This document shows positions 24,675-36,219 of a stretch of DNA of 53,028 nucleotides, piece after piece. The DNA is from Sphaerisporangium sp. (GTDB taxonomy: Bacteria; Actinomycetota; Actinomycetes; Streptosporangiales; Streptosporangiaceae): contig JAOPYI010000193.1 in NCBI GenBank assembly GCA_025964675.1, positions 1-53,028 of the forward strand, read 5' to 3'. The notes under the pieces were generated by a model. The model made no database searches, had not been told where the DNA came from, and was given only the letters and a program-made list of their open reading frames with translations. The translations under genes were made by a program, and so were the position numbers. Position 1 is the first letter of the stretch, and each line of letters opens with the position of its first letter.

Positions 24675-25244
24675 ATGCCACTGGATGTGCGTCGCCGTAC
24701 GGCCGCTGTGGTGATCCTTTTCGCCTGCGGCCTCGTAGGAACCCAGGAATGCGCGGTGTGGGCCGAGACCGGCCCCCGCCCCACCGGCGGGAACGACTGG
24801 ACACCCGGTCCGGTCACGCATGAGTGGGGCGGCCCGTGGGCCGCGCGCAAGGGGATGGGCACGCGGCTCGGCGACCTGGCGGCCAACTGGGCCCTGACCC
24901 AGCTCGGCAAGCCCTACGTCTGGGCTGCCGCCGGGCCCCGGGCGTACGACTGCTCGGGCCTGACCATGCGGGCGTGGCAGCGGGCCGGGATCGGCCTGCC
25001 CCACTGGACCGGCACCCAGTGGAGCTCGGGCCCGCAGGTTGCCCTGGCCTCCCTGCGCCGCGGTGACCTGCTGTTCTTCGGGCGCTACACCGGCGATCCC
25101 GGCACCATCCGCCACGTCGGCATCTACATCGGCGGAGGTCAGATGGTCCACGCCCCCAAAACAGGGGACGTGGTGCGCATCGCCTCCATCTGGCGCCCGC
25201 ACCTGGTCGGCGTGGTGCGGCCGGGCAACCGGGTCGCCGCGTGA
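24675..25244 (+). CDS. Secreted NlpC/P60 family cell-wall hydrolase
   Basis: A 189-aa exported peptidase expected to cut D-gamma-Glu-diaminopimelate stems of peptidoglycan. A signal peptide spans about residues 1-30 (MPLDVRRRTAAVVILFACGL). The NlpC/P60 domain has the catalytic triad: Cys93 in YDCSGL, His147 in RHVGIY and His159 in MVHAP. ATG 24675 follows GAGAGGGG; an upstream ATG at 24618 is less likely. Its catalytic domain is close to that of the RipA-like protein at 47.8-48.8 kb but it lacks the coiled coil. Confidence 0.85.
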   Translation: MPLDVRRRTAAVVILFACGLVGTQECAVWAETGPRPTGGNDWTPGPVTHEWGGPWAARKGMGTRLGDLAANWALTQLGKPYVWAAAGPRAYDCSGLTMRAWQRAGIGLPHWTGTQWSSGPQVALASLRRGDLLFFGRYTGDPGTIRHVGIYIGGGQMVHAPKTGDVVRIASIWRPHLVGVVRPGNRVAA

Positions 25245-25395
25245 GCACGGGCGCGTGGTGCTTCGCGTGTGTCGTGTCGGCCTCCCCCGGCGGGTGGCCC
25301 TTCCTCAGGAGCCTGCCCGCGGGAGCGGTCGTACGGTGCCTGAAGGGGCTCCTGCCGGCCGGGGACCCCGGCCGGCTGAAGGCGCCCTGCGATGG

Positions 25396-25926
25396 TCAGT
25401 GCTGCTCGCCCCTGCCCGGGTGCCCCTCCCCGTCGGTCAGATCGATGTGATCGAGATGGCGCTTGATGGAACGATGGATCTCCAGCTCGGCCTCGACGCG
25501 GCCGACCCAGTTGGCGCCCTCGACCGACTTGCCCGGCTCGAGATCCTTGTAGACCTCGAAGAAGTGCTGGATCTCCAGCCGGTCGAACTCCGGGACGTGG
25601 TGGATGTCGCGGATGTGCTCCATGCGGGGATCCGTGGCCGGCACGCACAGGACCTTGTCGTCGCCGCCCTTCTCGTCGGTCATCCGGAACATCCCGACCG
25701 CCCGGCAACTGATCAGGCAGCCGGGGAACGTGGGCTCCTGGAGGAGCACGAGCGCGTCGAGGGGGTCGCCGTCCTCGCCCAGGGTGTCTTCGATGAAGCC
25801 GTAGTCGGCGGGGTACTGCGTGGAGGTGAAAAGAAGGCGGTCCAGGCGGATCCGGCCCGTCTTGTGATCAACCTCGTACTTGTTGCGTTGTCCTTTCGGA
25901 ATCTCAACGACAACGTCGAACTCCAC
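25396..25926 (-). CDS. ppa: Inorganic pyrophosphatase, family I
   Basis: A 176-aa cytosolic enzyme that hydrolyses PPi to phosphate. It begins [19 protein letters not shown], contains the signature [11 protein letters not shown] with the metal-binding aspartates, and ends with a family-typical helix. The GTG at 25926 has GGAGGAA seven bases upstream; the frame is open far beyond, but that extension has no homology or start site. It is convergently placed with the NlpC gene and divergent from dacB, a layout conserved in many actinobacteria. Confidence 0.95.
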   Translation of the reverse strand: MEFDVVVEIPKGQRNKYEVDHKTGRIRLDRLLFTSTQYPADYGFIEDTLGEDGDPLDALVLLQEPTFPGCLISCRAVGMFRMTDEKGGDDKVLCVPATDPRMEHIRDIHHVPEFDRLEIQHFFEVYKDLEPGKSVEGANWVGRVEAELEIHRSIKRHLDHIDLTDGEGHPGRGEQH

Positions 25927-26026
25927 TGCGGTTCCTCCGCTCAAGCCCCACCGGGAGATCCGGCCGGGCGTTAATGTCTCGTAGGCGTATATCCAGGATG
26001 ACGCATGCCGGAAAGAGGTCAGTGAG

Positions 26027-27427
26027 GTGGTGCGGCGCGAGCGCTTGGCGGCGGTGGCGACCCTCGCCCTGCTCCAGGTGTTCGTCTGCGCTGTGGGCGC
26101 GTACGTCCTCGCAGGGGGCGGGCTGAGCGGTCTGGCCGCGAAGCCGCCCAGCAGGACCGCCTCGCCGGCGCCGTCCGCCGTCGCCCTGGTGACCGCGGGA
26201 CCGGTGCTGGCGCTCGCTCCTGACGGGTCTCCCCCAGGAAAGACTACTTTGGCGGCCCGGCTCGCCCGCGCGCTCGGCGACTCGGCGCTGGGCGGCAACG
26301 TCGGCGCCGTTGTGATCGACGTCGCCGCAGGCACCGTGCTCTTCGGCAGCAGGGCCGACACCGGCATCACACCCGCCTCCACCACCAAGGTCGCCACGGC
26401 CGTGGCCGCGCTGACCTCCCTCGGTCCTGACACCCGGCTGGCCACGCGGGTCGTCCAGCCCAAGGGCGGCGCGATCACCATCGTGGGCGGCGGCGACCCG
26501 ACGCTCGCCGGGCCGAAGGCCGGGAGATCCTCCTATCCCCGGTCGGCCTCGCTCGTCGCGCTGGCCTTCCGTACGGCCCAGGCGCTCAAGGCCGCGGGCG
26601 TCACCTCGGTCGGCCTCAGCTACGACGACACCCTCTTCTCTGGCGCTCGTACGGCGCCAGGCTGGAAGCCGGGGTACGTCCCCGAGGGCAGCGTCGCCCC
26701 CGTGACGGCTCTGACGATCGACGAGGGGCGCCAGGACCCGAGAACCTCCGCGCGGTACGAGGACCCGCCGAGGTCGACGGCCGCGGCGTTCGCCTCACTG
26801 CTCGGCCGGTACGGCGTCAAGGTGGGCAGGTCGATCAGGCCGGCGCGGACGGCGGTCACCGACAAGGAGATCGCCAGGGTGGAGTCGCCACCCGTGTACG
26901 AGCTGGTCGAGCACATGCTGACGTTGAGCGACAACGACCTCGCCGAGGCGCTCGCCCACCTCGTCGCGGTCAAGGAGGGCAGGCCCGGCACCTTCACGGG
27001 GGTCGCTGAGGCCGTGCGGGGCACGCTGATGAAGCTCGGCGTGGGCGACGGCGTCGTGGTCTACGACGGGAGCGGGCTGTCGACCCGCAACCGCATCACC
27101 CCCGCCGCGCTGGCCCGCCTGATCGCGCTGTCGGCCTCGCCGTCCAACCCGCGGCTGCACGCCCTGATCAGCGGTCTGCCCATCGCCGGGTTCACCGGCA
27201 CGCTCGGCCGCAGGTACGACAAGGAAGAGACAAAGGGTGCAGCCGGAGTGGTGAGGGCTAAAACGGGCACGTTGAACGGGGTGAACACCCTGACGGGTCT
27301 CGCCAGGACCGCTGACGGTCGTTTGGTGTCCTTCGCTTTCATGGCCGACAACGTCTCGGATCCGGACGGTGCCGTGGCGGCGCTCGACCGGCTGGCCGCA
27401 CTCGTCTCCAGGTGCGGTTGCTCATAA
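26027..27427 (+). CDS. dacB: D-alanyl-D-alanine carboxypeptidase/endopeptidase (PBP4 family)
   Basis: A 466-aa membrane-anchored or secreted penicillin-binding protein that trims peptidoglycan. One hydrophobic segment (about 8-30) precedes a Pro/Ser-rich linker. The catalytic motifs are SxxK in ASTTK (Ser118-Lys121), SxN in LSDND and KTG in RAKTGTLNG. The large insertion between the first two motifs is typical of PBP4/DacB. It starts with consecutive GTG codons at 26027, after GAAAGAGG. Confidence 0.92.
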   Translation: MVRRERLAAVATLALLQVFVCAVGAYVLAGGGLSGLAAKPPSRTASPAPSAVALVTAGPVLALAPDGSPPGKTTLAARLARALGDSALGGNVGAVVIDVAAGTVLFGSRADTGITPASTTKVATAVAALTSLGPDTRLATRVVQPKGGAITIVGGGDPTLAGPKAGRSSYPRSASLVALAFRTAQALKAAGVTSVGLSYDDTLFSGARTAPGWKPGYVPEGSVAPVTALTIDEGRQDPRTSARYEDPPRSTAAAFASLLGRYGVKVGRSIRPARTAVTDKEIARVESPPVYELVEHMLTLSDNDLAEALAHLVAVKEGRPGTFTGVAEAVRGTLMKLGVGDGVVVYDGSGLSTRNRITPAALARLIALSASPSNPRLHALISGLPIAGFTGTLGRRYDKEETKGAAGVVRAKTGTLNGVNTLTGLARTADGRLVSFAFMADNVSDPDGAVAALDRLAALVSRCGCS

Positions 27428-27455
27428 CTCGACCGCACGACGTACGGTGGTGAAC

Positions 27456-28547
27456 ATGCAGGTGATCGACTGGGATCTGGCCGTAACTACCGGCGTCCGC
27501 CTTGTCCGTCCTGGGCCTCAGGTGAGCCGGGAGGAGGCGAGACATGCCGTCACCGAGCTCAGGCGGCTGTCGCGCGAAGCCGAAGCGCACGTGCAGGAGT
27601 TCGCCCGGATCGACGGGGCGGCGGCCCCCGTGGAGGCCACGGTCGTGGACCGCCCCGGGTGGATCCGCGCCAACGTCGAGGGTTTCCGGGTCGTCCTCGA
27701 GCCGCTGACCGAGCGCATGAACCAAAGGCGCACGCAGATTCCCGCCATAGTGGGCGCCGTCGGCTCCCGTGTGACGGGGGTCGAGGTGGGGGCCGTGCTG
27801 GCGTTCCTCGCCACGCGCGTGCTCGGGCAGTACGAGCTGTTCCTCCCGCCCGACCCGAGCGGCCGGGCGCCCACGGGGCGGCTCACCTTGGTCGCGCCCA
27901 ACATCGTGCAGACCGAGCGCGAGCTCGGGGTCAACCCCCGTGACTTCCGGCTCTGGGTCTGCCTCCACGAGGAGACCCACCGGGTGCAGTTCACCGGCGT
28001 GTCATGGCTGCGCGAGTACGTCAGGGCGCAGATGACGGAGTTCCTGCTCGCCTCCGACCTCGATCTCGGCACCATGCTCGAGCGCGTGCGCGCCGCCTCC
28101 GACGCCGTGGCCGACGCGATCAAGGGCGGCGAGGGCAACCTCATCGACGCGATCCAGACGCCGGAGCAGAAGGAGATCCTCGACCGGCTGACGGCTGTGA
28201 TGACGCTGGTCGAGGGCCACGGTGACTACGTCATGGACGCCGTCGGGCCCGCGGTCGTGCCGTCCGTCGCCGACATCCGCTCGAAGTTCCAGCACCGCAG
28301 AGAGGGCGGCTCCCGGTTCGACAGGACCATCAGGCGCCTGCTCGGAGTCGATCTGAAGATGAAGCAGTACGCCGAAGGGTCGGCCTTCGTGCGCAAGGTC
28401 GTCGACGAGGTCGGCGTCGGCGGGTTCAACCGCGTCTGGGGCTCGCCCGAGACGCTGCCGAGCCACACCGAGATCCAGAACCCCGAGCGGTGGATCTCCC
28501 GAGTGGTCCGCACGGGCGAGCTTCCGTCGGCCAACGGGCACGTCTAG
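27456..28547 (+). CDS. Zinc-dependent metalloprotease-like protein (F420 biosynthesis-associated family)
   Basis: A 363-aa protein of the actinobacterial family often annotated as zinc-dependent metalloprotease or coenzyme F420 biosynthesis-associated. The motif is HEETHRVQF (His171, Glu172, His175), an HExxH variant, with EGHGDYVMD downstream as the probable third-ligand region. No signal peptide is present. ATG 27456 lies 29 bases after dacB. The dacB-protease-tilS-hpt-ftsH order is conserved in Streptomyces and relatives, as I recall. The substrate is unknown. Confidence 0.85.
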   Translation: MQVIDWDLAVTTGVRLVRPGPQVSREEARHAVTELRRLSREAEAHVQEFARIDGAAAPVEATVVDRPGWIRANVEGFRVVLEPLTERMNQRRTQIPAIVGAVGSRVTGVEVGAVLAFLATRVLGQYELFLPPDPSGRAPTGRLTLVAPNIVQTERELGVNPRDFRLWVCLHEETHRVQFTGVSWLREYVRAQMTEFLLASDLDLGTMLERVRAASDAVADAIKGGEGNLIDAIQTPEQKEILDRLTAVMTLVEGHGDYVMDAVGPAVVPSVADIRSKFQHRREGGSRFDRTIRRLLGVDLKMKQYAEGSAFVRKVVDEVGVGGFNRVWGSPETLPSHTEIQNPERWISRVVRTGELPSANGHV

Positions 28548-28583
28548 CGTCACGGGCTCCGAAGCCCCACCACACTAGGGAGC

Positions 28584-29561
28584 ATGGGACCGCATCCCGC
28601 AGTGGCGGAGATCCGCCGTGCCGTACGGCTCTCGCTCGCCGATGTGACGCACGGCGCGCTCGTCCTGGTCGCGTGCAGCGGCGGGGGCGACTCGCTCGCG
28701 CTCGCGGCCTGCCTGGGGTTCACCGCGCCCCGGCAGGGCCTGCGGGCCGGGCTCCTGACCGTCGACCACGGCCTCCAGGAAGGCTCGCGCGAGCGCGCCC
28801 ACGACGTCGTGGGGCTTGCCGCGGACTTCGGCCTCGAGCCCGCGGAGGCCCTCACCGTCACGGTGGGAAGGGCCGGCGGTCCGGAGGCTGCCGCCCGGGA
28901 CGCCAGGTATGAGGCGCTTTCTGTGGCCGCGAAACGGCTCGGCGCGTCGGCCGTGCTGCTGGGGCACACGCGCGACGACCAGGCCGAGACCGTGCTGCTG
29001 CGGCTCGCGCGGGGGAGCGGCACCCGGTCACTCGCCGGCATGCCGGGAACCTCCGGCATCTACCGGCGTCCCCTGCTCGGCGTCGCCCGCGAGACGACCC
29101 TGGCCGCGTGCGAGGCGCTCGGCCTCGTGCCGTGGGACGACCCTCACAACATCGACCCTGCCTACTCCCGAGTGCGCGTCAGGCACGACGTGCTGCCGGT
29201 GCTCGAACGGGCGCTCGGGCCTGGGGTGACGGACGCGCTCGCCCGTACGGCGAACCTGTGCAGGGACGACGCCGACGCCCTCGACCAGTGGGCCGACGAG
29301 GTCTACGCCCAGTTCAGGTGGATCGGGGCCGACCTCACCGTCGCGGGGCTGAAGGACCTGCCCGGCGCGGTGCGGCGCCGGGTGATCCAGCGGGCGGCCC
29401 TCGCGGCGGGCGCGACGGCGTCGGCGCTGGCGGCCGTCCACATCGAGCAGGTCGACCGCCTGATCACCGAGTGGCGGGGGCAGCGGGTCGTCGAGCTACC
29501 CGGGGGGGTGGGAGTGGTCCGGCGATATGGCACCCTGATATTCGCCAGCACCCTCTCATGA
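28584..29561 (+). CDS. tilS: tRNA(Ile)-lysidine synthetase
   Basis: A 325-aa N-type ATP pyrophosphatase that modifies C34 of tRNA-Ile(CAU) to lysidine. The PP-loop is SGGGDS (residues 32-37), followed by VDHGLQEGS and [20 protein letters not shown], all TilS landmarks. The C-terminal domain is short, as in many actinobacteria. It is essential in most bacteria. Only 13 bases separate it from hpt. Confidence 0.93.
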   Translation: MGPHPAVAEIRRAVRLSLADVTHGALVLVACSGGGDSLALAACLGFTAPRQGLRAGLLTVDHGLQEGSRERAHDVVGLAADFGLEPAEALTVTVGRAGGPEAAARDARYEALSVAAKRLGASAVLLGHTRDDQAETVLLRLARGSGTRSLAGMPGTSGIYRRPLLGVARETTLAACEALGLVPWDDPHNIDPAYSRVRVRHDVLPVLERALGPGVTDALARTANLCRDDADALDQWADEVYAQFRWIGADLTVAGLKDLPGAVRRRVIQRAALAAGATASALAAVHIEQVDRLITEWRGQRVVELPGGVGVVRRYGTLIFASTLS

Positions 29562-29574
29562 AGGAAAACCCCAG

Positions 29575-30132
29575 GTGGACGCAGCCGACATGGGCATGGA
29601 CCTGGAAAAGGTCCTCATTCCCGAGGAAGAACTTCAGGCGAAGATCAAGGAGCTCGCCGGGCAGATCGACGCGGACTACGCGGGCAAGAACCTATTGATC
29701 GTCGGGGTTCTCAAGGGTGCGGTCATGATCATGGCCGATCTGGCGCGAGCGCTGCACATCGAGGTCCACATGGATTGGATGGCCGTCTCGTCCTACGGCG
29801 CGGGCACCAAGTCTTCGGGTGTCGTCCGCACCCTCAAGGACCTCGACACCGACATCGCCGGGCGGCACGTCCTCGTGGTGGAGGACATCATCGACTCCGG
29901 GTTGACGCTGTCATGGTTGATCCACAACCTGCGGTCACGCGACCCCGCCTCCGTGGAGATCTGCACCCTGCTCCGCAAACCGGATGCCGTGAAGGTGCCG
30001 ATTGATGTGAAGTACGTGGGGTTCGACATCCCGAACGAATTCGTGATCGGGTACGGGCTCGACTACGCCGAGCGCTACCGGAATCTTCCGTTCATCGGCA
30101 CGCTGGCACGCCACGTATACGGTGCGGAGTAA
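29575..30132 (+). CDS. hpt: Hypoxanthine phosphoribosyltransferase
   Basis: A 185-aa purine-salvage enzyme joining hypoxanthine or guanine to PRPP. The PRPP-binding loop is VLVVEDIIDSGLTL, and KYVGFDIPNEFVIGYGLDY at the C-terminal end is typical. GTG 29575 has AAGGAA upstream. The tilS-hpt-ftsH linkage is conserved across Gram-positive bacteria. Confidence 0.95.
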   Translation: MDAADMGMDLEKVLIPEEELQAKIKELAGQIDADYAGKNLLIVGVLKGAVMIMADLARALHIEVHMDWMAVSSYGAGTKSSGVVRTLKDLDTDIAGRHVLVVEDIIDSGLTLSWLIHNLRSRDPASVEICTLLRKPDAVKVPIDVKYVGFDIPNEFVIGYGLDYAERYRNLPFIGTLARHVYGAE

Positions 30133-30287
30133 GCCCTGAGCGAAGTTCCAGGTCTTCAACTGGTGCGATACAGCGTTATTCGGTCTGGTCGTGGGGAACA
30201 CGGGACCGCCTGACGTACGTTGGTAGGACAAAGCCGGTGTCGCCGGGGCAGTGACCCTGCGCCGCGGCCCGGTGTACCTTCGGATGT

Positions 30288-30361
30288 CTCGGAGGTGCGA
30301 TTGCCTCCGGGTAGTCAGTAGGAGCGGTTTGGGATGCCGCTAACCCCGGGCTCGCCCGGGG
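30288..30361 (+). other. Structured leader upstream of ftsH
   Basis: Two hairpins lie in the 278-base gap before ftsH: GGAGG/CCTCC around 30291-30308 and a perfect CCCCGGGC/GCCCGGGG pair at 30344-30361 with a two-base loop. Neither is followed by a T-run, so a 5'-UTR stability or attenuation role is as likely as termination. Confidence 0.4.
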
Positions 30362-30410
30362 CGTCAGGCCGCGTTCAGGAAGGGACGGGCCCGCAGGGGT
30401 TCCGCATCGG

Positions 30411-32432
<2,022 letters not shown>

Positions 32433-32435
32433 CGG

Positions 32436-33023
32436 GTGAGCGTCAAACCGCTCAAGGTCGACTCGGCCCGGATCGAGAAGGCCGTTCGCGAGATCCTTCT
32501 CGCGATCGGTGAAGATCCGGACCGTGACGGCTTGGTCGACACCCCCGCCCGGGTCGCTCGCGCGTACGCCGAGCAGTTCGCCGGGCTGGGGCAGACCCCG
32601 CAGGACGTCCTGACGACCATCTTCGACGCCGACCATGACGAGATGGTGCTCGTGAAGGACATCGAGGTGTTCTCCACCTGCGAGCACCACCTCGTGCCCT
32701 TCCACGGCGTCGCCCACGTCGGCTACGTGCCGAACGAAAAGGGGCAGATCACCGGCCTGTCCAAGCTGGCCAGGCTGGTGGACGTCTTCGCCAGGCGCCC
32801 GCAGGTCCAAGAGCGCATGACGTCGCAGATCGCCGACGCTCTCATGGGGGTGCTGGTGCCTCGCGGCGTCATCGTCGTGGTAGAGGCCGAGCACCTCTGC
32901 ATGACCATGCGGGGGGTCCGCAAGCCCGGTGCCAAGACGATCACGTCCGCCGTCCGTGGCAGCTTCCGCGACAGCGACAGGACCCGTGCCGAGGCGATGG
33001 CGCTGATCCTTGGCCGCCACTGA
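32436..33023 (+). CDS. folE: GTP cyclohydrolase I
   Basis: A 195-aa enzyme catalysing the first step of tetrahydrofolate synthesis, from GTP to dihydroneopterin triphosphate. The zinc and active-site motifs are [12 protein letters not shown] and [14 protein letters not shown] 32436 lies three bases after the ftsH stop. It opens the fol cluster. Confidence 0.95.
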   Translation: MSVKPLKVDSARIEKAVREILLAIGEDPDRDGLVDTPARVARAYAEQFAGLGQTPQDVLTTIFDADHDEMVLVKDIEVFSTCEHHLVPFHGVAHVGYVPNEKGQITGLSKLARLVDVFARRPQVQERMTSQIADALMGVLVPRGVIVVVEAEHLCMTMRGVRKPGAKTITSAVRGSFRDSDRTRAEAMALILGRH

Positions 33024-33154
33024 GCCATGGCGCAGGCCTGTGCGTGGAGCGGTTCCTCCCGGGCTGAACACCATGGGAGGGCCGAGCCGATTCGTTATCC
33101 ACAAGCCGGACCCATGGCACAGATCGCCATGGGGGAGCACCTAGGCTTGACGCC

Positions 33155-34012
33155 ATGACCACATGGACGGTGCCGGGTGTGCCCGACAAGGAGCGCTGCC
33201 TGGTCATGGGCGTGGTCAACGTCACCCCTGACTCCTTCTCCGACGGCGGGCAGTGGTTCGACCCCGATGAAGCCGTGCGTCACGGCCTCGAGCTGGTCGA
33301 GCAGGGGGCCGACATCGTCGACGTGGGTGGCGAGTCCACCCGCCCGGGCGCTGCCCGGGTGTCCCTGGCCGAGGAGCTGCGGCGGGTCGAGCCGGTGATC
33401 CGCGCCCTCTCGCAGGAGGGCGTGACGGTCAGTGTCGACACGATGCGGGCCGAGGTGGCGCAGGTGGCCGTGCTGGCCGGAGCGAGCCTGGTCAACGACG
33501 TCAGCGGCGGCCTGGCCGACCCGGCGATGTCCCGCCTGGTGGCCGAGGCCGGTGTTCCGTACGTCGTGATGCACTGGCGCGGCCACAGCCACGACATGGA
33601 GACCCGGGCGATCTATTCCGATGTGCTGACCGAGGTGGCCGAGGAGCTGCGCAAGCGGGTCGACAACGTGCTCGCCGAGGGTGTGGCCGAGAGCCAGATC
33701 CTCGTCGATCCGGGTCTCGGCTTCGCCAAGCGGGCGGAGCACGACTGGGCCCTGCTCGCCGGCATCGGCAGGCTCAACGAGCTGGGTTACCCGGTCATCA
33801 TCGGAGCGTCGCGCAAGCGCTTCCTCGGCCGCCTGCTGGCCGACGCCGAGGGCACGCCACGGCCGTTCAGCCGATCCGACGACGCCACGCTCGCTGTCAC
33901 CGCGCTGGCCGCCCACGCCGGCGCCTGGTGCGTGCGGGTGCACCACGTGCGTCCCAACGCCGACGCCGTCCGCGTCGCGGCGGCCTGGCAGAGGGGGGAG
34001 GGGGTTCGATGA
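33155..34012 (+). CDS. folP: Dihydropteroate synthase
   Basis: A 285-aa TIM-barrel enzyme condensing p-aminobenzoate with hydroxymethyl-dihydropterin pyrophosphate, the sulfonamide target. It shows VMGVVNVTPDSFSDGG, then DVGGESTRPGA, LVNDVSGG and GASRKRFLG, all canonical DHPS motifs. It follows a 131-base gap after folE, so it may have its own promoter. Its stop overlaps the next start (ATGA). Confidence 0.95.
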   Translation: MTTWTVPGVPDKERCLVMGVVNVTPDSFSDGGQWFDPDEAVRHGLELVEQGADIVDVGGESTRPGAARVSLAEELRRVEPVIRALSQEGVTVSVDTMRAEVAQVAVLAGASLVNDVSGGLADPAMSRLVAEAGVPYVVMHWRGHSHDMETRAIYSDVLTEVAEELRKRVDNVLAEGVAESQILVDPGLGFAKRAEHDWALLAGIGRLNELGYPVIIGASRKRFLGRLLADAEGTPRPFSRSDDATLAVTALAAHAGAWCVRVHHVRPNADAVRVAAAWQRGEGVR

Positions 34013-34446
34013 GCACCACGGCAGCGGAGATCGAGAAGCTCAACGAGGCGTTCTACACCGCGATCGAGAGTGGCGACCTCGACCGGATGACCGAGATCTG
34101 GTCCGACGACGAAGATGGCCGGGTGGCGATGTGCGTCCATCCCGGCTGGCCCATGCTGAGCGGGCGTTCCGAGGTCCTCCGCTCCTGGGCGCTGATCATG
34201 GCCAACACGCCCTATATCCAGTTCGTGCTGACCGACGTCCGCACCACCGTGATAGGCGATGTGGCGGTGCTCACCTGCGCGGAGAACATCCTCACCGCCG
34301 CCGACACCGAGGACGCCACCTTCGCCGCGGGCCGTGTGGTCGCCACCAACACCTTCGTCAGGACCCCGGCGGGCTGGCGGCTGTGGTTCCACCACGGCTC
34401 CCCGGTCCTCCAAGGCGAGGACGACGACGAGGAGACGGAAGAGTGA
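34009..34446 (+). CDS. NTF2-like (SnoaL/DUF4440-type) protein
   Basis: A 145-aa cone-fold protein embedded in the fol operon. It reads IEKLNEAFYTAIESGDLDRM at the N terminus, then VHPGWPMLSGRSEVLRSWAL, typical of NTF2-like proteins with a ketosteroid-isomerase fold. The tail is acidic (GEDDDEETEE). The ATG at 34009 overlaps the folP stop. This fold is often found beside folP/folB in actinobacteria, but its role in folate synthesis is undefined. Confidence 0.82.
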   Translation: MSTTAAEIEKLNEAFYTAIESGDLDRMTEIWSDDEDGRVAMCVHPGWPMLSGRSEVLRSWALIMANTPYIQFVLTDVRTTVIGDVAVLTCAENILTAADTEDATFAAGRVVATNTFVRTPAGWRLWFHHGSPVLQGEDDDEETEE

Positions 34447-34541
34447 CCGCTTCCCACGAGGCGTCTCCGTGGCCCGCGCCGACGAGCGATGACGTGGCCG
34501 CCCAACCCCAAGAGCGCCGGAACCGCAGGCGGGCGAAGTGA
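34443..34541 (+). CDS. Translationally coupled 32-aa micro-protein
   Basis: A GTG at 34443 overlaps the preceding stop (GTGA). The frame encodes 32 residues (TASHEASPWPAPTSDDV, then AAQPQERRNRRRAK), and its own stop overlaps the folB GTG in the same GTGA manner. The acidic/proline first half and strongly basic tail suggest a disordered, possibly RNA- or protein-binding peptide. Without translation of this ORF, folB would lose its coupling, so it may be a coupling device as much as a protein. It is shorter than most gene callers accept. Confidence 0.6.
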   Translation: MTASHEASPWPAPTSDDVAAQPQERRNRRRAK

Positions 34542-34912
34542 GGGTGTTGAGTGGCGACAGTGTGAGCCTGGTGGGGCTGCGGGCGCGTGGGCGGCATGGC
34601 TGCCTGCCGGCCGAGCGGGAGCTCGGCCAGGAGTTCGTCGTCGACGTCACGCTCTTTCTCGACACGGCTCCGGCCGCGGCCGGTGACGATCTGTCCAAGA
34701 CCGTCGACTACGGCGAGCTGGCCGTCCGGCTGGCCGGCATCGTCGAGGGTGAGCCGGTCAACCTCATCGAGACGCTGGCGGAGCGCCTGGCCGGCGCGTG
34801 CCTCGCCGACGAGCTGGTCGAGGAGGTCGAGGTGAAGGTGCACAAGCCCGCCGCGCCGATCCCGCTCCCCTTCGGCGACGTGGTGGTCACAGTCAGGAGG
34901 AGGCGGGAATGA
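34538..34912 (+). CDS. folB: Dihydroneopterin aldolase
   Basis: A 124-aa enzyme converting dihydroneopterin to hydroxymethyl-dihydropterin. It contains VSLVGLRARGRHGCLPAERE, then TVDYGELA and NLIETLAERLA with the catalytic Glu/Lys region, and the closing KVHKPAAPIP. GTG 34538 overlaps the micro-ORF stop; its stop overlaps the folK ATG. Confidence 0.94.
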   Translation: MRVLSGDSVSLVGLRARGRHGCLPAERELGQEFVVDVTLFLDTAPAAAGDDLSKTVDYGELAVRLAGIVEGEPVNLIETLAERLAGACLADELVEEVEVKVHKPAAPIPLPFGDVVVTVRRRRE

Positions 34913-35415
34913 AGGTCGTTCTGGCGCTCGGCAGCAACGTCGGTCGCCGCTTCGACACGCTTCAAGGTGCCATCGACGCGCTTTTCGACGCCCCCGGGCT
35001 TGATTTCGTGGCGGTGTCGCCGGTGTACGAGACCGATCCGGTCGGTGGCCCGCCTGACCAGCGTCCCTATTTCAACGCGGTGGTGATCGGGCGCACGATG
35101 ACGCTGGGCCCGCGGGCTCTGCTGGAGCGCGCGCTCGGGGTGGAGACCGCGTTCGGCCGGATCCGCACGGAGCCCTGGGGGCCGCGCACCCTCGACGTCG
35201 ACCTGATCATGGTCGGTGATCTGATGTCCGACGATCCCGAGTTGACGCTTCCACATCCTCTCGCGCACGAGCGGGCCTTCGTGCTGGTGCCGTGGTCCCA
35301 GGCCGATCCGGGTGCGACGCTGCCGGGCCGAGGGTCGGTGGCCGGCCTGCTCGCCGACCTCGACCAGCGGGGCATACGCCTGCGATCCGACGTGGCCCTG
35401 CAACCGCCGGGCTGA
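34909..35415 (+). CDS. folK: 2-Amino-4-hydroxy-6-hydroxymethyldihydropteridine diphosphokinase
   Basis: A 168-aa HPPK that pyrophosphorylates the folB product for FolP. It contains ALGSNVGRRFDTLQGA, VSPVYETDPVGG, YFNAVV and WGPRTLDVDLIM followed by LPHPLAHERAFVL, the full HPPK pattern. AGGAGG lies seven to eight bases upstream of the ATG, inside folB. It is the last gene of the folate set. Confidence 0.95.
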   Translation: MKVVLALGSNVGRRFDTLQGAIDALFDAPGLDFVAVSPVYETDPVGGPPDQRPYFNAVVIGRTMTLGPRALLERALGVETAFGRIRTEPWGPRTLDVDLIMVGDLMSDDPELTLPHPLAHERAFVLVPWSQADPGATLPGRGSVAGLLADLDQRGIRLRSDVALQPPG

Positions 35416-35619
35416 GGCGAGCCCTCCGGGGATCGGCCCCATTGACCCGCGCTGCTGATGACCCGTGAGGCGCCGGAGAGCAACGGCGGGGGGGTACGAG
35501 CCGGGCTGGGGCGATTTGGGGAGTGTTGGGCGGCTCGGGCGTGGTGAGGCCGCTTTGGGGGTATTGAGCGGCTCGGGTGAGTGGGGCCGGTTGGCGGTGA
35601 GAACGACAAGGAGGATCGT

Positions 35620-36075
35620 GTGAAACCGAGCCGTCCCGGCGTGCTCGTCCTGCTGGTGGTCGCTTTCGCGGTCATGACGTGGGCCCTGCTGCAGCAGTTC
35701 TACTCCGACCTGCCCACGGTCCCGTGGACGGCCATCCCGACCGTGCTCCTGCTGGCGGTCGGCGAGGCGTACAGCGGGTGGATGACCCGCGCCAGGATCG
35801 AGCGCAGGCCCGACACCAAGCCGGTGGAGCCGCTGGCGGTGGCCCGGCTGGCCGCCCTCGCCAAGGCGTCGGCCTACGTGGGAGCAGCCTTCGCGGGGGT
35901 GTTCGCGGGCTTGGTCCTCCACGTCGTCCCGCTGCTCGACCAGGAGACTCCCCGGCGCGACTTCTTCCTCGCCGGTGGCTCGCTGATCGCGGGTGTGGTG
36001 CTGGTCTGCGCGGCCCTGTTCCTCGAGCACTGCTGCAGGGTGCCGAAACGGCCCGACAACGAGCCCAACCCCTGA
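35620..36075 (+). CDS. DUF3180 membrane protein
   Basis: A 151-aa integral membrane protein with four hydrophobic segments (about 6-24, 33-50, 78-100, 115-135), matching the actinobacterial DUF3180 family that regularly follows folK. The GTG at 35620 has AAGGAGGA at good spacing; an ATG-like extension to 35581 is not needed. The function is unknown; its constant position suggests a link to the fol operon or simply conserved synteny. Confidence 0.85.
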   Translation: MKPSRPGVLVLLVVAFAVMTWALLQQFYSDLPTVPWTAIPTVLLLAVGEAYSGWMTRARIERRPDTKPVEPLAVARLAALAKASAYVGAAFAGVFAGLVLHVVPLLDQETPRRDFFLAGGSLIAGVVLVCAALFLEHCCRVPKRPDNEPNP

Positions 36076-36083
36076 ACACACCA

Positions 36084-36111
36084 GCGGGGCCCGGCCTAGG
36101 CCGGACCCCGC
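36084..36111. terminator. Bidirectional hairpin between DUF3180 and nuoD
   Basis: GCGGGGCCCGGCC (36084-36096) pairs with GGCCGGACCCCGC (36099-36111) with one mismatch and a two-base loop. It lies between convergent genes just after the DUF3180 stop, and a T-rich patch (CCCTTTATCCC) follows. Confidence 0.75.
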
Positions 36112-36219
36112 GCTGCAAGGAGCCACCCTTTATCCCTGAATCCCTGTCCCTTTACGCATGGGTGTTCCTTTACGAGATTGAGGGGGTTAAACGTATCTCG
36201 TGGGATTTGTCGTCGCAGA

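Noticed and set aside
25927-26481. Minus-strand extension of ppa to 361 codons
   Set aside because: It runs antisense through dacB; GTG 25926 with GGAGGAA gives the usual family length.
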